DNA from: Rhizophagus sp. LPA8_4_AMF
Lineage: Eukaryota > Glomeromycota > Glomeromycetes > Glomerales > Glomeraceae
DNA length: 38,841 nt
Assembly (NCBI GenBank): GCA_021464525.1
Contig: JADRCO010000294.1
Location: 1 to 38,841, forward strand
Direction: 5' to 3'
Positions 22,804 to 31,631 of this stretch are shown one piece after another. The position numbers and the translations under genes were made by a program. The notes below the pieces were generated by a model. That model worked only from the letters and a program-made list of their open reading frames with translations. It had not been told where the DNA came from and searched no databases. Position 1 is the first letter of the stretch, and the number at the start of each line of letters is the position of its first letter.

Positions 22804-23622
22804 TTAGTTGATAACCTGATAACCGACATTAGCATTTCGTCTATTCTCACGATATCGGTAATAGATGTAAAACAGAATAGCGCTAATAATAATACCCAGT
22901 ACAAATCCAATTGATCCAGTAATTATGGGAAATCCTGGTTGATTTTCCAATGTATCCAATAAATGAATATCCACACGAGCAGAAGACAAATCACAATCGT
23001 AGACATTATCTAGACCAACGCCTACAATGAAATCGATAGACTCATTTGCTCTTACAGTAATTCCGCTATCAGTCGTTTTGAACGATTTCGAATCTCTTTG
23101 ACCGGCTAGGTCTATTTCCCAAAGCGTCAGGCTATTATATACTATGTAAACTCCTGTATGTTTTGTACATTCATTATCAACGATGTGTGCAAAAGTTGCG
23201 CTTATGACATAATTTCCATCCTTCGGTGCAGTAAATCTCACGACAGAGAATCTACCGTCGTAGCCTGGATACATAGCTACACTGTTAGCAGTAAATGTTG
23301 TAGCACCAAAGATAACGTCTGTTGGCTTTGTGTTATAATAAACACCCAGCCAGTAAGTATACCATATGGTATCACTCCCAAACCAAGCGACTATTTCACT
23401 ATGGTCATTTGGTTCCGGATCTAAATGTGTAAATAAGCTGAACATTCCGGTTACATGATAACCGGCAGGCTTTGAACCATAAGACCATACGGAAGAAGGG
23501 TTGTGTATAAGAGAAAAGTCAGAACTTAATGACCATTTTGGCATTTTTTTTTGATAGTTGTGAATTATTTTATTTTGTTGATACGAGACATAATACCTTC
23601 TGTTCGGGTTACACCAAACCAA
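22804..23622 (-). CDS. Predicted single-pass membrane protein with beta-rich outer domain
   Basis: An open frame of 272 aa. Residues ~30-220 look like a secreted beta-sandwich: WSLSSDFSLIHNPSSVWSYG, then FTAPKDGNYVISATF, and alternating hydrophobic strands with a few cysteines. A membrane helix follows (SIGFVLGIIISAILFYIYY), then a short basic tail (YRYRENRRNANVGYQVIN). The DFS--NPSSVWSYG and FTAPKDGNY motifs recall beta-sandwich, possibly carbohydrate-binding, domains that are common in bacterial secreted proteins. No signal peptide is present at the first ATG (23622) or at the second plausible one (23544), which begins MPKWSLSSDF. A type I protein would need one, so an upstream exon may be missing from this model or the gene may be 5'-truncated. 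Function not known. Confidence 0.65.
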   Translation of the reverse strand: MVWCNPNRRYYVSYQQNKIIHNYQKKMPKWSLSSDFSLIHNPSSVWSYGSKPAGYHVTGMFSLFTHLDPEPNDHSEIVAWFGSDTIWYTYWLGVYYNTKPTDVIFGATTFTANSVAMYPGYDGRFSVVRFTAPKDGNYVISATFAHIVDNECTKHTGVYIVYNSLTLWEIDLAGQRDSKSFKTTDSGITVRANESIDFIVGVGLDNVYDCDLSSARVDIHLLDTLENQPGFPIITGSIGFVLGIIISAILFYIYYRYRENRRNANVGYQVIN

Positions 23623-23745
23623 TAAAACATGTGATCAAAATGCCGATCAATCAATTCTACTGTTACGTCATTATAAAGCTACTGCGGTAGTTGAGCAATC
23701 GGAATATACATTATAATCATTAAACCATAAATTATTCGATTTAAA

Positions 23746-23979
23746 TTAAAACGAGTCCAGATCACGTTTCTGTTCCTCACTCATAATTCTCTTATAGTAC
23801 GATATTGTATGATAAATCTTTTTGTGAGTCACATTGATAATATTACGGAAATTACAATCGATGATACATTTTGCTAATAATGAGTATGTATGACTATCAA
23901 TAAAAATTAAGAATATATAAATGCTCGTGGAAAAAAAAAAAAAAATTACAACAGTTGTTTGCTTGATAAACTTCAACAA
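23746..23979 (-). CDS. Doubtful small protein with hydrophobic N-terminus (77 aa)
   Basis: A 77-aa open frame. Residues ~8-30 are strongly hydrophobic, but part of that is the translation of a poly-A run. The C-terminal half (CIIDCNFRNIINVTHKKIYH, ending EEQKRDLDSF) is polar and looks more protein-like. It could be a small secreted protein or a 5' remnant connected with the membrane protein gene below it on the same strand. The evidence is weak. Confidence 0.2.
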   Translation of the reverse strand: MLKFIKQTTVVIFFFFSTSIYIFLIFIDSHTYSLLAKCIIDCNFRNIINVTHKKIYHTISYYKRIMSEEQKRDLDSF

Positions 23980-23989
23980 CTTCTCTCTT

Positions 23990-24061
23990 TATACCTCTCT
24001 TTCTTTTTAATAATAATAACGGTATATAACCTTTCTCTTTCTTTCTCTCTTTCTCTCTAAG
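23990..24061 (+). promoter_or_regulatory. Polypyrimidine tract before the Uma2-type start codon
   Basis: A CT-rich tract (TTTCTCTTTCTTTCTCTC and similar) runs up to the ATG at 24062. CT-rich tracts just before start codons are common at fungal promoters and transcription start sites. This supports 24062 as the true start, but regulation is inference. Confidence 0.4.
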
Positions 24062-25050
24062 ATGACGCAAAAAAGGAAGTTAATAAAGTTGGCAGACTCG
24101 GAAAATTCGGCACCAAAAAGGAAGAAATTTACCGGTTCGGGAAATTCAGCATCAAAAAGGAAGAATTTTGGTAAAAAAAAAACTTTCCTTATAATTGATA
24201 AGATATAACTCTTTTTTAACTCTTTTTTTTTTTAATAGATATTAATAAAATAGATTTCGACCGTACTTACAACCTTAAGGAGTTTGAACTCATCAAAGAT
24301 CACATTAAGGATAATCATCCCAACTTTGAGCTTGTAAATGGAAAACTAGTTTCTATTCCATATTCTCCTATTGTATATGAAGCTATTGTACATGAAATCT
24401 CTAGACAGCTTGGTAATTGGAATATTAATAATTCCAAGAATGGTGTTATCACCACTTCTAAAGGAGGTTTTGATTTCAACGTTTCTGATAGTCAGAAAAT
24501 TCGAGCACCAGACATTGCTTTACACCTTCCAATATTTATCGTTCGCTTGATGAAGAACAACTTTGGTCTTTTAATGAGCAACCCTTTACCCCTTTATTTG
24601 TTGTTGAAGTTGCAAATCTCAAGAAAAAAGAAGTAGAGAAAGAAATTGATACCAAATTCAAGAAGGAATATTTTGCAAGTGGTACATCCGTGGAGTTAGG
24701 ATGGTTATTTGATCCATTGGATCGCATTATCTGGGTTTACAAAAGAAATAAGAATGGTAAACCTTATCGTAGAAAACAACTATGGGAAAATTTAGAAGGT
24801 GGTAAACTTTTACCAGGTTTTACTTTAGAATTGTGGCCTATTGATGATATCGTTGCACAGGTAATATAATATATGTTATAATAGTTGTTGTTAAATATCT
24901 CATTTTTAAAATTTCACTATTTTTTAGGAAATAAATTATGAAGAAGATAGTAACGAAGAAGATGATGATGAAAGAGAATGCCCTTACTGTGATGCACGTC
25001 TTAGAGGCTCCTCTCAAATGGTTAAACATATACAAAATAAACATACTTGA
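24062..25050 (+). pseudogene. Uma2-like nuclease with NLS motifs and C2H2 zinc finger, one-base frameshift
   Basis: Three exons: 24062-24170, 24239-24860 and 24928-25050, with GT-AG introns of 68 and 67 nt and matching phases. Exon 1 encodes a basic leader with repeated KRK motifs (APKRKKFTGSG, SASKRKNF), likely nuclear signals. Exon 2 encodes a Uma2 / DUF820-type PD-(D/E)XK-like domain: FELVNGKLVSIPYSPIVYEA, then IRAPDIA, VVEVANL, GWLFDPLDRIIWVYKR and LLPGFTLELWPIDD. Exon 3 has an acidic stretch and a C2H2 finger, CPYC...HIQNKHT with C-x2-C-x12-H-x5-H spacing. After IRAPDIA one T is missing (24518-24521), which leads to a TAG at 24634-24636. The frame one base on continues the domain perfectly, and the full length would be 284 aa. 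It is either a very recent pseudogene or a base-calling error. Uma2 proteins are mainly known from bacteria; a DNA-directed role is inferred only. Confidence 0.85.
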
Positions 25051-25591
25051 TGAGTGGTACCGAAGACTAAGAAAAGATTTTAACTATGATTATTATGCAT
25101 TTATAGGATTTTAAATATGATTATTATGCATTTATGCATTTATAGGATAAATTTATGTATATATTTATAGGATTTATGTTATAACTATTCACTTTAATTT
25201 TTATAATATTACTATTTTTTTAATGCTTTTTATATTTAGGTTTAGAATAACTATAAGATTTTTATGACTTAGCATGCTTTAAAATGGTTGCTTTGAGATT
25301 ATATGAAATAAATAATGATTTTGCAAAATAAAAAAATATTAATTATGTTAATATATATAATAAATACTTTTTTATATTACGATAAAGATATGTAAACTGC
25401 TATCTCCTCTATTTTTAAATTTTTTTAAAAAAATTAATTATAATAAATTGAATCCGTAAGAAAAAAATTCAAAGAGCCGATACAACTAATTTTACTTCAT
25501 GAATGAGAAGTATGTACAGTATATTTAAAATTTTGATAAATACGTCCCATTCACTCAAAAACTAATTTTGTAGAGTCTTCCTTTTATTTTC
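25051..25591. other. 3' flank of the Uma2-type gene with a ~30-bp tandem duplication
   Basis: At 25084-25147 the words TATGATTATTATGCATTTAT and AGGATTTTAA occur twice in tandem with small changes. Part of this flank (TTATGTTATAACTATTCA onward) recurs at ~13840 next to the stray zinc-finger exon. No gene is seen between here and 25591. Confidence 0.5.
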
Positions 25592-25680
25592 TCATTGGGC
25601 CGGATCCTCATCTTCACTCTCTTTGACATTTCTAGATCTTTCAAACTCTTCAGGCTTCCGGCAACGTTTTTTATTTCATA
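25592..25680 (-). pseudogene. Possible orphan terminal exon
   Basis: The minus strand reads KKRCRKPEEFERSRNVKESE followed by DEDPAQ and a TGA at 25594-25592. This acidic tail with an in-frame stop looks like the last exon of a gene, but no upstream exon is found because the frame closes at about 25690. The sequence reminds me of C-terminal tails of expanded Rhizophagus families; I cannot name the protein. Probably a gene fragment. Confidence 0.35.
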
Positions 25681-25854
25681 AATAAAGTATTATTTTACCA
25701 GTACATCGAGAAAGCGGGTCACGTGACATGATGCAATGCCTGTGCGACATAAAAAGCTATATTAACGCCCAGTATTCCCGAACCTAAATAAATTTTATCG
25801 AAACGTAACACTATTTTTTGTCCGAGCCAAATATCCCTATAAAAACGTAACGCT

Positions 25855-26888
25855 ATATCTACCTCAACAGCTGAACACGACTCTTACTTGGTTGAGAACT
25901 GGGATACAGAAACCCTTATCGATTTTTTGAAAGAGCAGAACCTCAAGCTCGAGGAAAAGCACTTTGATATTCTTCGCAATGAAGAAATTACCGGCCAAGA
26001 CTTTCTTGACATGACCGAAGAAAAATTTCGTAGTTATGGTTTAAAAGGTGGCCCTGCCATGAGACTTGCAAAGAGGCCAAGACCCTCAAAGAAAAGCCGA
26101 AGCGTGCGTTCTCCTGGTATCTTAGCTTGAGTGAGGTGTTAGCTGAATATGGTCTCGACTCCGATGGTATAGATTCCATTCCTTTGTTTGAACCGCAAAT
26201 TCACGAGATTCAAGATGATGATAAGGTTTTCAAGCGCTGCATGGAAGAAATTTTGTAGGTTGCGCTCCTACGGAACTTTACAACCAGACAGCTTGGAGGC
26301 CATGCGTAATGAATATGTCGTAGCACTGCTTCACGCTTCCATCCATATTGTCATGGATATAACAAACAAGGAGCTTAGTATGCGTCCTCAGTATGGAATA
26401 GTTGGTGAAGAAAGCCGAGGGTGCAATCAAGGTAATTTTTTTTTATTATTCCAGCTATACTCGCAATTATGTTAATTTATCACTAACACGAACTATGGAA
26501 ATATATGGATAGGAGGCTGAAGACCTTATCTGTATCACGGAAGATAAACAACATAAGGCTCCTATAGGCATCGCTCAGAATATCAAACAGCTTAAGAGGG
26601 AAGAGAAAGCGGGGCGATGATGATTTCGATTACCTCTATGGTATCGTCACAACAGGTCGAGACTGACATTTCCTTTTATATAGCCCCGGAAAAATATCTA
26701 AGGCAAGTGATACTGCGTATTCGATCGAATTTACAAAGAAGGCTTTAGACCCAAACTCAGAAGAATACCAGTCATTGTGTAAGAGTGTGAGAAAGGTTTT
26801 GGGTATTATTGTAGGTTTGTTAAAAGATAGAGCAGAAGAGCCAGAAAGGAAGAGGGTTAGAATAGAGGGTTATCGTTCAAAAAAATAA
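25855..26888 (+). pseudogene. SAM domain plus PD-(D/E)XK-like protein, multiply broken
   Basis: It begins STSTAEHDSYLVENWDTETL and continues through a SAM-like domain (DFLKEQNLKLEEKHFDILRN, GQDFLDMTEEKFRSYGLKGG). Then come SEVLAEYGLDSDGIDSIPLF, a helical block (RNEYVVALLHASIHIVMDIT), LICITEDKQHKAPIGIAQNI with an E-x-K motif, and FDYLYGIVTTGRD. It ends VLGIIVGLLKDRAEEPERKR and a TAA at 26886-26888. One intron lies at 26432-26512. Lesions: ATA at the expected start (25855); one base missing at 26071-26076; a frame break at 26256 (TAG); a short deletion near 26411-26422; a frame break near 26614; and TGG to TGA at 26664. The SAM plus nuclease-like family is expanded in Rhizophagus and resembles Crinkler-type architectures. 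The assignment is by motif memory. Confidence 0.75.
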
Positions 26889-27077
26889 TTAGCCGTAATT
26901 ATCAAAGACGTCATGTATCACGGGCAAAGTCCCGAACATTTGTATTTATTTTTCGCATGTATTAATAAATTTTTTTCTTGGCAAATTTCGCTTACGGGCC
27001 GTGAGGGAAAATCACATGATATTTTTTTATTTTGAATACTTACAGTATATACAGTGTATTAGTTATACATATAGATC
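26889..27077. other. Short spacer between two pseudogenes
   Basis: A+T-rich. It contains CGGGCAAAGTCCCG (26930-26943), a small inverted repeat with a six-base loop, and ACGGGCCGT. No gene is seen. The next start codon is at 27078. Confidence 0.3.
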
Positions 27078-27957
27078 ATGTCATCCGAGCTTGAAGTATT
27101 GAAACAGCGTATCACTGAACTTGAAGCTAAGAACGCCAAGCTTGAGGCTGAGAATGCAGAGCTTAGGAAGGAGAATACTGTGATCCCCGATCTTAGAAAC
27201 AAGCTCTCAGTGTTGATGTTGAGATAGCTGAACATAAGCGCAGGAATGCCGAGGCTCTAAGAGCGAATGAGGAATATAATGAGAGGCTTGATGCCAAGGT
27301 AAAGAAATTAGAGCAGAAAAATGCAGAGCTTGAGGCTAGGCTTGCGATAGTGGAACGGGTTCCTTGGCAGTGGTGATCAGCAACAGAATGATAGGGAAGT
27401 AATACCAGAAGTGTCCGCTGTTGATTTACCGACTCCTTTGCAAAAAAGCCAGCTCAATAATACCAACACCAAGCTGAGGAAAAGGAGATGGATGCTTTCT
27501 TGGATGATGCACATAAGAAAAAGGTTAGCGATGAGATTAGGTAATGTAATAGGGAGAAGAAACTTAGCAAAGCAGAGCAAGCGTCTCTTAACCAAGATCA
27601 AGAATCTGGTATTTCCTCTTCTGAAAAGATACCAGAAGTATCAAATCCCGTGACTGAAATTTCAGCCAGGGGCCCCTGCCAAAATTCTTCCACAGTTCCA
27701 TTGCTTTCTCTAGCCCAATTATTCGATAAAGTGACTGATGCTGAATATGTCACAATTCGTGCTAATCAGGAAGAGATTTTGCGCTGGTATTATTATGGAA
27801 AAGAGTTCTTAATTCAGGTTAGTGTGATTGTACAGGATGGTAAGGGCAAAATCGGCGAAAAAAAGGCAAAGGGAATAATCTATGATAAATTATTGGAACA
27901 CCTTAATATTGTCTTACCTGCAACACTTCAAGCAATAAATTCAAGTTTGCGATCGTA
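27078..27957 (+). pseudogene. Coiled-coil protein gene, frameshifted
   Basis: ATG at 27078 begins MSSELEVLKQRITELEAKNA, a heptad-rich coiled coil (KLEAENAELRKEN). The frame meets TAG at 27225-27227. The next frame continues it at once (VDVEIAEHKRRNAEALRANE, then VKKLEQKNAELEARLAIVER). Further frame changes follow near 27365 and 27470. After these come EMDAFLDDAHKKKVSDEIR with NREKKLSKAEQASL, then SLAQLFDKVTDAEYVTIRAN, EEILRWYYYGKEFLIQVSVI and IIYDKLLEHLNIVL, with a stop at 27956-27958. A coiled coil followed by KKKVSDEIRQ-like and terminal helical blocks is a pattern I associate with an expanded Rhizophagus family of unknown function. At least three frame breaks are present. Confidence 0.65.
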
Positions 27958-28024
27958 GCACAGGCAGGAGCTTCATCATGTGGAGGTGGAGGTCTATACG
28001 CAGTACAACTATACGATACCCAAT

Positions 28025-28230
28025 AAAAAATAATTATACCTATAATATATTTAAAATCCTTTTAAAATATACTTAATTTTTTTATTTTTATATTTAAAAT
28101 ATTCTTAAAATATACTGGAATAGGTAAAATTAAGTATAATTTAAATATATATTAATAATAATTTTTAAAGTTAATTTTATTTTTAGTATATTTTAAGTAT
28201 ATTTCAAATATATTTTAATAAGTATAGGGA
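28025..28230. repeat. A+T-rich foldback, possible MITE
   Basis: TATACTTAATTTT (near 28067) is inverted at 28127 (AAAATTAAGTATA). TAAAATATACTTA-like words recur in both orientations, and CCTATA-like ends lie at both edges. A worn foldback element is possible. Extreme A+T bias makes chance inversion likely too. Confidence 0.3.
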
Positions 28231-28309
28231 TATCGTGAACGCGCACGTGATATGACATGTCTAATATGTCAATTTTTTTGTCTGATTTGATAGTGATTCG
28301 ATTTTTCCT

Positions 28310-28336
28310 GAAATAAAATAAAATAAAATAAAATAA
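28310..28336. repeat. AAATA microsatellite
   Basis: About five tandem AAATA units (GAAATAAAATAAAATAAAAT and onward), about 65 bases before the start codon of the four-exon gene at 28400. Confidence 0.85.
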
Positions 28337-28389
28337 TAGTGATCGATTTAGTGATTCAACTTCACATTATAAAATTGATCTCTCTCTGC

Positions 28390-28399
28390 TTTCGCGAAA
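28390..28399. promoter_or_regulatory. TTTCGCGAAA palindrome abutting a start codon
   Basis: A perfect 10-bp palindrome lies directly before the ATG at 28400. It resembles E2F/SBF-type sites (TTTCGCG, CGCGAAA) known from cell-cycle genes. Its position at the ATG is unusual for a promoter element, so a role is only a suggestion. Confidence 0.3.
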
Positions 28400-29114
28400 A
28401 TGTCAAACCCATTCAGAAATATTTTTGATAAAGGTATAGTTTTTATCACATCAATAAAATTTCGGATTTTTTGATAACTATTTATTATATACAGTTCGAG
28501 GAAACGACGTTAAAAAATTAGCAACCAAAAGTGGAATAAGTATGTAAAATTAACAGTTAATTATTTCCGTACATGTTTATGTCCATATATATTGATCAAT
28601 ATTCTTTTTTTTTAGCACCAGAAAGTCTACCTCCTCCCCTTAATAATCCCAATACAGCTACTTTGGTCCGCAAAGCACTAAAAAAAGATAAAGATATGCC
28701 GGCCCTCGTTTTTGATTGGAACATAGCAGGGTTCAATGATGTAGTGACCGCTCCAGGTCTTCGAAACGGAGTCCCAGGCCAAGATGTTAATGCAATTATC
28801 GCAAACCTTGTAGCAAATGGTGCGAGAAATTATAATAATGTTGTGTTTACATTTCCAAATGGCTCTGCCATTGGAACATGGAAGTCACAGATAACTGCAA
28901 ACATTCCGTGGTATGAATCATGATTTTTCGGAACCTTTAGTATCAACTTAACTCATTCTCCTTTTTCATTTGTCAAAGGACACGAAATCAACCGGGAGTT
29001 CAAAATGTCGTCACTACAGTTACGAGAATCAATCGAGTCACCGAGCGTGATACAGGAACACCCGCAAGTGCATACGACCTTGAGGATTTTTCGGATGTTT
29101 TTGATCGGCCTTGA
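28400..29114 (+). CDS. Four-exon gene for a 169-aa unknown protein
   Basis: Exons 28400-28433, 28495-28539, 28616-28910 and 28979-29114 give 510 nt and 169 aa; all introns are GT-AG and all phases fit. It starts MSNPFRNIFDKVRGNDVKKL and continues with a lysine-rich linker and SLPPPLNNPNTATLVRKALK. The compact centre reads ALVFDWNIAGFNDVVTAPGL, NAIIANLVANGARNYNNVVF and FPNGSAIGTWKSQITANIPW. The end is TRNQPGVQNVVTTVTRINRV and an acidic SAYDLEDFSDVFDRP. If intron 3 is retained, a stop at 28921-28923 ends the protein after PWYES. There is no signal peptide or membrane helix. The family is not recognised. The last exon ends in a diverged 31-bp tandem duplication that sets the stop codon. Intact splicing across four exons argues that it is expressed, unlike its broken neighbours. 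Confidence 0.8.
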
Positions 29115-29141
29115 GGATCCTTCAGGTGTTTTTGGTTGACA
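29080..29141. repeat. 31-bp tandem duplication at the end of the four-exon gene
   Basis: CCTTGAGGATTTTTCGGATG (from 29079) and CCTTGAGGATCCTTCAGGTG (from 29110) start two neighbouring copies that both continue GTTTTTG. The unit length, 31 bp, is not a multiple of three. The gene therefore stops just inside the second copy, where that copy is read in a different frame. Confidence 0.75.
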
Positions 29142-31548
29142 AACTTTTTTGTTTCTCAATACTTTAGAAAAAATATTGCGCAAATAAGTATAACATATAA
29201 TGCTTGGCAACGTTTATTTTAGCTATCAATTTTTTTTTACATGCAATAAAATATACTTGTGTTACATAATAATTTCACATAAAGAATTAATCACAGATTG
29301 TAAATTACTTATTTTTCTGATGGATCTCGTGCTCTTGTTAAAAGAAGAGGTTGGGGAAGGGCTGAGAAAGTCTATAAGCTTTTTAATAGTATTGGCAAAA
29401 CTAAAATAAAACGAATTGGGTTCATTTCCCGCGAGGTTCATTTTAAATTTATCTGATAAAATGCCAACCGTGTCATTGCTGAAGTCTTAAGAGCAGAACG
29501 AAGATAGATATTACTGCGCTTCATTACTGCGCAATTGTGGACACGCGTGCCCAGAATTTTCATTTTTGAGTAGTTATGCATAAATAATAAAAAAAAGTTT
29601 TGACCGTATCGGGCCTTTCTCCTTTTTAATTCATGTATATCTGTAAATGTTGTATGACCGCTTATCAATCTGTTTTCACCCGAACAATCGAATAAATCGA
29701 TTTTTTATTTGCAAAATTGATGCGCAAAATAACTGAGCATCATGTTCCATCCAGATTATAATTACATTACAGATAAACTTCTAGTAAGTATAAAAGATAG
29801 GGCATATCAAAGGCTCCTAAATCATTCGCACAAACCTATTCCAAAATAAGCGGATAGAGGATTATTTGCACCATACATTAGAGATTTATCAGAAATCATT
29901 AGAGGTATTTCTAAAAAAACGCAAAAATTTAACTTGATAATTTGATCAGCAAATCATGTGATTTGCTGTAACGAAATTTCGATTCGGAAATGAAATATTA
30001 AGATTGCATATTTGATTCAGTCATTTCATTATTAAGAGATCCTAAAATTTTATTAGTTATTTGAAATGTTTCAATTTTTTTTTTAAAACGAAAAATATGA
30101 TAAATTTATAACAATTACCTATAATTTCTTTCTTATTTGCTTCATAACATAGTCTCGTTAGAATTTAAAGCTAAACTTAAATAATTATACTGAAGTGAGT
30201 TAGTTTAAAATTAATACTAGGGGATAGATAAGTAAACGGGGCCAACTCAAATGGCTGTTCAACCTTATTAAATTGGCGGATACACAGACATAATCCTATA
30301 TTAATAATTCTTTTAGTAGAAGATTAACTCATCCATAAAAGGGTCGTATATGCTAGCTCTATATACGCGAAATATTTTAGACTACTGGCTCAGTTGTTTT
30401 CTTCTTTAGAATGATATTATATGATTTTTGTTCTTTTGTGATAGAAAGTTAACCACTTTTTTCTTCGAAATTCCAATAAAAAATTATATATTCTTTTTAA
30501 GATTTTCTTCGTGAAATAGAATGATCCTTTTGTGACAAAGTTGGTGAGCGAAGTATTATTAGTAAAGGGATATCACTAACTATATTGAGCGGCATTATTT
30601 TCAAGTGTATAATAAATTCTTATCTTATTTCAGATAGCTGATACTGTTTTTTATAATAGAAACTAGGTGAATTGTTCAAGTAATTTAGGAAATAGAATCA
30701 CGTGTTATTGGCCAATTATGATAATACACAAACTTTATGAAACGAGTCTAGGCCACTTTTAAACTCTGATAACTTCCTTTTATATTTGTAAGTTGCTTCT
30801 TTAGATGACGGTAATTTACATGTCATGTGAATTATAATTTTGTTTTGTAATTCTGGTCAAATTTTATAATTCCGGCCTAAGTTATATGTATCGAGGAGTG
30901 AAAAATTAACTGAAGTTGGATCATCATGCAATAATAAATAGATATTTTCTAATATAAGAATTATAAAGGAAGTTCAAAAATCCAAAGAATTATTTTATAA
31001 AACTAACCACATTAATATGTAAATTATAAATAACAATATCAAATGAAAAAACGGGTATATATTATCATAAATATATGAATATATTGATAAAACGGATTAA
31101 AAAATAAATATTATTCCACAAATTTCAGTGTAACTCGAGATATCTGATATTATAAATCGCTTAAAACCTTTCAAAAAAGTAAATAAAAATCCTCCAAATA
31201 AAAACATAAAAAAAATCGATAAAAAGAATTACACACCCGATCCTTTGTGATAAGGATTCTTAGCAGAAATTAAAATTCCGTTTATTCATTGTTATAGAAG
31301 ATGGGATCGACTATTTACTAAACAAAGTCTTTCAAATTAGTAACACAATCTGCAAATATCAAGAACATAAATGAAATTTTTTAATTTCTTATCTGATTAA
31401 ACTCATTAAAAAATTATCATTAAAATCTAAGCTTTAACAAGAATAATGAATAATGAATCATAAAAAGAAAACTAGTCAAAGTGAATATTATCAACCAAAT
31501 CAGGTTAAATAAACTTTTAAGCCTGTTATCTTTTTTTCTTTTTAACAA
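29115..31548. other. Long gene-free A+T-rich stretch
   Basis: About 2.4 kb without recognisable genes, RNA genes or elements. Short open frames at 28953-29210, 29200-29409 and 29438-29668 are overlaps or chance. No repeat within the window matches it clearly. Confidence 0.35.
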
Positions 31549-31557
31549 TATATAAAG
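31549..31557 (+). promoter_or_regulatory. TATA-like box upstream of the Q/N-rich gene
   Basis: TATATAAAG lies about 80 bases before the ATG at 31632, a reasonable spacing for a core promoter. In DNA this A+T-rich the match alone is weak. Confidence 0.3.
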
Positions 31558-31582
31558 AACTCAAGTTAGAATTCCCGTTTCA

Positions 31583-31619
<37 letters not shown>
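31583..31619. repeat. T19-A18 palindrome just before the ATG
   Basis: Nineteen T bases are followed directly by eighteen A bases, ending 12 bases before the start codon of the gene at 31632. It may repel nucleosomes or form a hairpin in the leader RNA. Its length may be unreliable in the assembly. Confidence 0.9.
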
Positions 31620-31631
31620 CTTCACATCAAT

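Noticed and set aside
23158-23424. 88-aa plus-strand open frame
   Set aside because: It is the antisense shadow of the 272-aa membrane protein.
25888-26475. Two separate genes of 80 and 95 aa
   Set aside because: Both are pieces of one SAM plus nuclease-like pseudogene in different frames; the first lacks an ATG.
27411-27958. Separate genes of 80 and 102 aa
   Set aside because: They continue the coiled-coil pseudogene that starts at 27078, split by frame breaks.
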